Below, one piece after another: positions 59,538 through 64,000 of a DNA stretch of 64,000 nt. The DNA comes from Methylobacterium crusticola. Its GTDB lineage: Bacteria; Pseudomonadota; Alphaproteobacteria; Rhizobiales; Beijerinckiaceae. The translations under genes and the position numbers were made by a program. Under the pieces are notes generated by a model. The model did not search any database, was not told the DNA's origin, and saw nothing but the letters and a program-made list of their open reading frames with translations. How positions within the stretch are numbered: position 1 is the stretch's first letter; the number at the start of each line of letters is the position of its first letter. The DNA lies in the NCBI RefSeq assembly GCF_003574465.1, contig NZ_QOWC01000004.1:1-64000 (forward strand), read 5' to 3'.

Positions 59538-60794
59538 CTACGCGGCGAGCAGCGCCCGCCCGTCGTGCCCGGCGATGCGCAGGGGAACGAGCGCCCCCGG
59601 CTCGGCGCCCTCGGGCAGCCGCACGGGCAGGAAGGACTCGGTGCGGCCGAGGCCGCCGCGCTCGGCCAGAACCCGGTGGGTGCGGCCGATTTCCGCGTCG
59701 AGCCGGCGCCGGAGCGCGGCGGCCCCGGCCGCGCGCAGGCGGGAGGCCCGGTCGCGGATCGTCCCGGGAGCCACCTGGGGCATCCGGGCGGCCGGGGTCC
59801 CGGGCCGGGGAGAGTAGGGGAAGACGTGCAGGTGGGTCAGGCCGCACGCCGCCACGAGGTCGAGCGAGCGGGCGAACTGCGCCTCGGTCTCCGTCGGGAA
59901 GCCCGCGATCAGGTCGGCCCCGAACACCGTCTCCGGGCGCAGCCGCCGCACCTCGGCGCAGAACCGGATCGCGTCGGCCCGGCCGTGGCGGCGCCGCATC
60001 CGCTTCAGGATCAGGTCGTCGCCGGCCTGGAGCGACAGGTGCAGGTGCGGCATCAGCCGCGGCTCGCCCGCCAGGGCGTCGAGGAGGGCGGCGTCCGCCT
60101 CGACCGAATCGATCGAGGAGAGGCGCAGGCGCGGGAGGTCCGGCACCGCCCGCAGGATCGTCGCGACGAGGCCGCCGAGGGACGGGCCGCCGCATTCGCG
60201 CCCGTAGGCCGTCAGGTCGACGCCGGTGAGCACCACCTCGCGGGTGCCGCGCTCGACGAGGCGGGAGACCTGCGCCACCACGGCCTCCGGCGCGACCGAG
60301 CGCGACGCGCCGCGGCCGAACGGGATGACGCAGAAGGTGCAGCGGTGGTCGCAGCCGTTCTGCACCGGCACGAAGGCGCGGGTGCGCCCCGGCATCTCCC
60401 CGAGGAGGGGGGCGGGCTCGGGCCGCCGCGCCCAGACGTCGTCGACGCGCACCCGCCCGGCCCCGTCCGGGACGCCCCCGGCCGGGTCGAGGTCCCGCCA
60501 GGTCTCGGCGTCGAGCTTGCGGCGGTTGCCGATCACGGCGGCGACCTCCGGCATCGCGGCGTAGGCCCGGGTCTCGACCTGCGCGCCGCAGCCGGTCACC
60601 ACCACCCGGGCGCCGGCGTCGGCGCGCACGGCGGCCCGGATCGCCTTGCGGGCCTGCCGCCCGGCCTCCGCGGTGACCGCGCAGGTGTTGACCACGACGA
60701 GGTCGCGGTGGCCGGCGGCCTCGGCTTGCTGGCGCATCGCCTCCGACTCGGCGGCGTTGAGGCGGCAGCCGAAGGTCAGCACCTCCACGGGCAT
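59538..60794 (-). CDS. mtaB: tRNA t6A37 methylthiotransferase MtaB
   Basis: A 418-residue radical-SAM enzyme. The N-terminal MTTase domain has three cluster Cys in TFGCRLNAAESEA, VVNTCAVTAEAGR and VTGCGAQVE. The radical-SAM CxxxCxxC is in NGCDHRCTFCVIPFGRG, followed by VEADAALLDALAG and HLSLQAGDDLILKRMRRRHG. A C-terminal TRAM-like beta region ends the protein. It adds a methylthio group to t6A37 of ANN-decoding tRNAs. The ATG overlaps the dapF stop by one base, so the two are translationally coupled. Confidence 0.95.
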   Translation of the reverse strand: MPVEVLTFGCRLNAAESEAMRQQAEAAGHRDLVVVNTCAVTAEAGRQARKAIRAAVRADAGARVVVTGCGAQVETRAYAAMPEVAAVIGNRRKLDAETWRDLDPAGGVPDGAGRVRVDDVWARRPEPAPLLGEMPGRTRAFVPVQNGCDHRCTFCVIPFGRGASRSVAPEAVVAQVSRLVERGTREVVLTGVDLTAYGRECGGPSLGGLVATILRAVPDLPRLRLSSIDSVEADAALLDALAGEPRLMPHLHLSLQAGDDLILKRMRRRHGRADAIRFCAEVRRLRPETVFGADLIAGFPTETEAQFARSLDLVAACGLTHLHVFPYSPRPGTPAARMPQVAPGTIRDRASRLRAAGAAALRRRLDAEIGRTHRVLAERGGLGRTESFLPVRLPEGAEPGALVPLRIAGHDGRALLAA

Positions 60795-61681
60795 CACGCC
60801 GCCCCGGCGAGCAGGGCGGGGGCGAACGTGCCCTCGTGCTCGAGCTCGGTCGGGCCGGTCATGCGCACGTGGTCGTCCTCCCCCCAGGCGATGGCGAGGT
60901 CGCCCCCCGGCAGGGTCACGACGGCCTCGCGTCCGGTCATGCGCAGGCGCGCGGCGGCGACGAGGGCCGCGCAGGCGGCGGTGCCGCAGGCCCGGGTCAG
61001 GCCGGCGCCGCGCTCCCAGACCCGGAGCCGGATGTGGTGCCGGTCGAGAACTTGAGCCAGCGAGATGTTGGCCCGGTCGGGGAAGATCGGGTGGGCCTCG
61101 AGCAGGGGGCCGATCCGGGCGAGGTCGTAGGTGGCGGGATCGCGCGCGACGAAGAACACCGCGTGGGGGTTGCCCATGCCGACGGCGCCGGGCGAGTGCA
61201 GCACGGGATCGTCGATCGGGCCGACCTGCAGCTCGATGCGCCGGGTGTCGGGGAACGGCTCGCGGAGCGGGATCTCGTCCCACCTCAGGCGCGGCGCCCC
61301 CATGTCGACGGTGAAGTCCACGTCCGAGACGCGGGCGACGGCGACGAGCCCGGCCCGGGTCTCGAGGGTGAGCCGGCCTTCCGGCGCCGGCCGCGCCATC
61401 GCGGGGTCCTCCAGCATGGCCCAGGCGACGCAGCGGGTGCCGTTGCCGCAGGCGCCCGCCTCCGTGCCGTCCGTGTTGTAGATGCGCACGAAGGCGTCGG
61501 TGCCCGGGGTCGCTGGATCGTGCAGGACCATCATCTGGTCGAAGCGCGAGGCCGGGTCGGCCGCGATGGCGCGGGCCTCGCCGGGCCGCACCCGGATCGC
61601 GGTGCCGCGCAGGTCGAGCACGACGATCTCGTTGCCGAGCCCGTTCATCTTGAGGAAGCGGCGATGGTCGAGGGGGGACAC
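60794..61681 (-). CDS. dapF: diaminopimelate epimerase
   Basis: A 295-residue enzyme of lysine and cell-wall biosynthesis that interconverts LL- and meso-diaminopimelate. It opens [16 protein letters not shown]. The two catalytic Cys are in [12 protein letters not shown] and [12 protein letters not shown]. The central part contains [20 protein letters not shown]. The start is GTG 61681, and translation of mtaB follows directly. dapF-mtaB pairing is seen in other alphaproteobacteria. Confidence 0.96.
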   Translation of the reverse strand: MSPLDHRRFLKMNGLGNEIVVLDLRGTAIRVRPGEARAIAADPASRFDQMMVLHDPATPGTDAFVRIYNTDGTEAGACGNGTRCVAWAMLEDPAMARPAPEGRLTLETRAGLVAVARVSDVDFTVDMGAPRLRWDEIPLREPFPDTRRIELQVGPIDDPVLHSPGAVGMGNPHAVFFVARDPATYDLARIGPLLEAHPIFPDRANISLAQVLDRHHIRLRVWERGAGLTRACGTAACAALVAAARLRMTGREAVVTLPGGDLAIAWGEDDHVRMTGPTELEHEGTFAPALLAGAA

Positions 61682-61882
61682 GCGGGAAGCCTCGCGGACG
61701 GGACGCGCGCTCTATGGACCAGAATGGCGGCGGGCGCGAGCGGCCGGCCCGCCGCGCGCTGCCCTGCGCGCTCACGCTCTCGCGATGGACGGGAAACGGC
61801 TTTACGCTTGACGCGTTCGACGGGGCCGGCGATTCGGCGACGCGCCGGCCCCCGGCATCCCTCCCGGAGCGCTCCGCCCGTG

Positions 61883-62632
61883 ATGAACACCCGTGTCCCG
61901 CTCCTCGCACTCGGCCTCGCCGCGGCCCTGGCCGTGAGCCCCGCCGGCGCCCAGGCTCCCGCGCCGCAGGCGCCCTCCGCGCCGCCGGCCGGCACGCCCT
62001 CGCCGGCCCAGAGCGCGCCGCTCCCGACCACCACCGAGCCGGGCCCCGGACCCGGGACCAACCAGGCGCCGAGGCCGCCGGTCCCCGAGAAGGCGCTGCC
62101 GCCCGCGACACCGGTGCCGCCGGCGTCGGGCCGCCCGCCCCTCGTGGCGAACCCGGGCGACCCGTCCGACGTCGACGAGGTGACGCTGCCGGCGAAGCCC
62201 GCCGCGATCGTGTCGGGCCGGGGCACCTGGGACAACGCGGTGCAGAACCTCAAGGACGCCATCGGGCGCATCGAGTCCGAACTGGCCCGGGCCGGCATCC
62301 GGGCGGCCGGGCGGCCCCTCGCGGTCTTCACCCGCACCGACGACGACGGCTTCCAGTACGAGGCCATGGTGCCGGTCGAGGCCGCCCCGAGCCCGCGGCC
62401 CGCCGGGCTCCCCGACGACGTGCGCTTCGGCGCCACGCCGAGCGGCAAGGCCCTGCGCTTCGTCCACAAGGGCGCCTACGAGGGCATCGACCAGACCTAC
62501 GAGACGGTGACGGCCTACCTCGACGCCAAGGGCATCGTGGTCCAGGACGCCTTCGTGGAGGAGTACCTGAGCGACCTCGGCGCGACCGCCGACGACGGCC
62601 TCGAGGTCAACATCTACGCGCTGCCTAAATGA
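61883..62632 (+). CDS. exported GyrI/AraC-effector-domain-like protein
   Basis: A 249-residue protein with a signal peptide (PLLALGLAAALAVSPAGAQA). A long Pro/Ala-rich spacer follows (25-100), then a C-terminal domain (about 105-249) of the GyrI-like/AraC effector-binding type. It is seen in RPLAVFTRTDDDGFQYEAMV, GKALRFVHKGAYEGIDQTYE and YLDAKGIVVQDAFVEEYLSD. Such domains bind small hydrophobic ligands; a periplasmic version suggests ligand capture. The stop codon lies inside the first unit of the 15-bp repeat array. Confidence 0.82.
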   Translation: MNTRVPLLALGLAAALAVSPAGAQAPAPQAPSAPPAGTPSPAQSAPLPTTTEPGPGPGTNQAPRPPVPEKALPPATPVPPASGRPPLVANPGDPSDVDEVTLPAKPAAIVSGRGTWDNAVQNLKDAIGRIESELARAGIRAAGRPLAVFTRTDDDGFQYEAMVPVEAAPSPRPAGLPDDVRFGATPSGKALRFVHKGAYEGIDQTYETVTAYLDAKGIVVQDAFVEEYLSDLGATADDGLEVNIYALPK

Positions 62633-62696
62633 GCTCGGGCCAAGTGAGCACTGGCCAAATGAGCTCTTGCCAAGTGAGCACTGGCCAAGTGAGCGG
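62622..62696 (+). repeat. 15-bp tandem repeat, GCCAA units
   Basis: Five 15-bp units starting at 62622, 62637, 62652, 62667 and 62682; most read KGGCCAARTGAGCWC and alternate in a 30-bp pattern. The first unit is degenerate and contains the stop codon of the upstream gene. Together they resemble the array at 56752-56826 in unit length and GCCAA core. Confidence 0.85.
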
Positions 62697-62764
62697 AATC
62701 CGGTCCGCGTGAGGGTAGCCCTCCCCGGGCGAGGCGCGAGCCGGCGCCCGGGCGGGGCGGGGTC

Positions 62765-63373
62765 CTAGCGGATGGCCCGCACCCGGGCGAGGAAGGCCGG
62801 ATAGGTCTCGGGCGTCAGGATGCCGACGAGCTTCTCGCGGATGCGGCCGTCGGGCCCGACGACGTAGGTCTCCGGCACACCGTAGACCCCGAGATCGATG
62901 CCGACGCGGCCGCTCTCGTCGGCGCCGACCGCCCGGAACGGGTTGCCGTGCCGGCCGAGGAAGCGGCGGCCGTTCTCGGGCTGGTCCTTGTAGTCGATGC
63001 CCACGAGGTTCACGCCGTCGCCGGCGAGCCGCACCAGCATCGGGTGCTCGACCTGGCAGGGCGCGCACCAGGACGCCCAGACGTTCACGACCGTGACCCG
63101 GCCCTTCAGGTCGTCGCTGGAGAAGCCCGGCACCGGTCCGCCTTCCGCGACGAGGCCCGGCACGCCCGGCAGCGCGAAGGCCGGCACCGGCTGGCCGATC
63201 AGGGCCGAGGGCACGCTCGACGGGTCGTAGCCGGTGGTCAGGAGCTTGCCGAGGAAGATGCCGGCGAGGCCCGCGAAGGCGAGGAGGGGCAGGAGGAACA
63301 CCAGCCGGCCGCGGCGGGGCGGCGCCTCGTCGGTCTCGAGCCCACCGGTCGGCTGCCCGGGGGCGGCGCTCAC
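62765..63373 (-). CDS. ccmG: CcmG/DsbE thiol:disulfide interchange protein
   Basis: A 202-residue periplasmic thioredoxin anchored by an N-terminal helix (RLVFLLPLLAFAGLAGIFLG). The family signature PVPAFALPGVPGL precedes the active site WASWCAPCQVEHP, then VNLVGIDYKDQPENGRRFLG and GVYGVPETYVVGPDG. It reduces apocytochrome c for heme ligation. GTG start overlaps the ccmD stop by 4 bp. Confidence 0.95.
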   Translation of the reverse strand: MSAAPGQPTGGLETDEAPPRRGRLVFLLPLLAFAGLAGIFLGKLLTTGYDPSSVPSALIGQPVPAFALPGVPGLVAEGGPVPGFSSDDLKGRVTVVNVWASWCAPCQVEHPMLVRLAGDGVNLVGIDYKDQPENGRRFLGRHGNPFRAVGADESGRVGIDLGVYGVPETYVVGPDGRIREKLVGILTPETYPAFLARVRAIR

Positions 63374-63519
63374 GGGCGCCTCCGGTCGTCCTTGAGGAGG
63401 GCGAGCGCGCGCAGCTGCGCCCGGTGGTCGAGCACGGCGTGCAGGACGAGGCCGGCGATCACCAGGGCGGTGAACGCGTAGGCGCCGACGATGTAGGCGG
63501 CGTGCGGTCCGAGATCCAC
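63370..63519 (-). CDS. ccmD: heme exporter protein CcmD
   Basis: A 49-residue single-helix protein: VDLGPHAAYIVGAYAFTALV, then VLHAVLDHRAQLRALALL and a basic end. Position between ccmC and ccmG and the size are typical. It stabilises the CcmABC-CcmE heme handling complex. Start GTG 63519 with GAGGAG upstream; overlaps ccmG. Confidence 0.9.
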   Translation of the reverse strand: MDLGPHAAYIVGAYAFTALVIAGLVLHAVLDHRAQLRALALLKDDRRRP

Positions 63520-63530
63520 GGCCGGGCTCC

Positions 63531-64000
63531 TCAGGCCGCCTGGGCGGCCGGCAGGGCGGCGTCGAGCCGCTCGGCCTCCAGCAGCGTCAGCGTCCGCACG
63601 CGCCGGCGCAGGATCTCGGTGCGCATCGCCTGCAGGTGCAGGGCGAGGCCGAGCACCGAGGCGGCGGCGATCATCACCAGCAGCGGGTAGAGCATGCTCG
63701 GATGGATGGTCGAGCCTCCCAGGCGCAGGATCGAGGCGGGCTGATGCAGGGTCGACCACCAGTTCACCGAGAACTTGATGATCGGCAGGTTCACGGCGCC
63801 GACGAGGGTCAGGATCGCCACCGCCCGGGCGGCCCGGCCGGGATCCTCGATGGTCCGCCACAGGGCGAGCAGCCCGCAATAGATCAGGAACAGCACCAGC
63901 ATCGAGGTCAGGCGCGCGTCCCAGACCCAGTAGGTGCCCCACATCGGCTTGCCCCAGAGCGAGCCGGTGACGAGGCAGACCAGCGTGAAGGCCGCCCCGA
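63531..64000 (-). CDS. ccmC: heme exporter protein CcmC (5' end outside window)
   Basis: The C-terminal ~156 residues. The tryptophan-rich heme-binding motif is seen as GTYWVWDARLTSM, followed by membrane helices SMLVLFLIYCGLLALW and RAVAILTLVGAVNLPIIKFS, and SVNWWSTLHQPASI. The frame stays open to the window edge. CcmC delivers heme to CcmE. It is the first gene here of the ccmCDG unit, read leftwards. Confidence 0.94.
   Translation of the reverse strand, partial: GAAFTLVCLVTGSLWGKPMWGTYWVWDARLTSMLVLFLIYCGLLALWRTIEDPGRAARAVAILTLVGAVNLPIIKFSVNWWSTLHQPASILRLGGSTIHPSMLYPLLVMIAAASVLGLALHLQAMRTEILRRRVRTLTLLEAERLDAALPAAQAA

Noticed and set aside
1-64000. CRISPR arrays and a prophage
   Set aside because: No regularly spaced repeats of 25-40 bp with unique spacers were seen, and no phage structural or integrase genes are recognisable.

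Overview
The window is high-GC DNA with dense, often overlapping genes. It looks like an alphaproteobacterial chromosome, most likely Methylobacterium or a close relative. The guess rests on gene content: a dapF-mtaB pair, a reversed ccmC-ccmD-ccmG block at the right edge, LTXXQ and cytochrome P460 proteins, a CioAB-type bd oxidase, and many small rhizobial-type orphan proteins. No species call is possible from sequence reading alone.

Layout. 0-2.2 kb: an LTXXQ protein, tRNA-Arg(TCT) with a terminator, then about 0.9 kb of apparently non-coding DNA. 2.2-8.4 kb: a tightly packed operon, permease-ATPase-binding protein-permease-CopC-CopD. Its binding protein is of the sulfonate/nitrate type but carries extra Cys and a His cluster, so the operon may be copper-linked. 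8.4-10.9 kb: debris, namely a frameshifted IS5-type transposase, two tiny ORFs, and a 59-bp near-perfect palindrome. 10.9-30.4 kb: an organosulfur accessory region. It holds an SsuA-like binding protein, DUF3088, a MetQ-like protein, a DszC-like flavin monooxygenase, a fused and broken TauA/TauB relic, a DszA/NtaA-like monooxygenase, a second acyl-CoA-dehydrogenase-fold enzyme, and two peptide-type ABC importers. The first importer operon ends in an intact luciferase-like monooxygenase. The second ends in only the C-terminal stump of one and carries a collapsed duplicate binding-protein gene. Several components are therefore decaying.

30.4-47.5 kb: single genes and small units. These are a cupin, an SDR, a cytochrome P460 overlapping an alpha/beta hydrolase, an OmpR-type two-component pair, a CcdA-TlpA fusion (DipZ-like), a CadC/TolB/TPR regulator divergent from an NmrA-like protein, an HbpS-like protein divergent from a GH13 glucosidase, an epimerase, a class C serine hydrolase and an HtrA-like protease with a G10 tract.

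47.9-52.7 kb: a YdeP/FdhF-type molybdoenzyme followed after 2 bp by cydAB, suggesting a dedicated substrate-to-quinol-to-oxygen chain. 52.7-59.3 kb: an agmatinase-family protein, several tiny proteins, and a candidate small RNA with a strong terminator. 59.5-64 kb: housekeeping genes mtaB, dapF, an exported GyrI-like protein, ccmG, ccmD and partial ccmC, all but the exported protein on the minus strand.

The most interesting candidates are the copper-linked ABC/CopCD operon, the twin monooxygenase-terminated ABC operons with their parallel decay, the molybdoenzyme-bd oxidase operon, the small RNA, and unusual DNA structures (59-bp palindrome, GCCAA 15-bp arrays at two loci, G10 tract).
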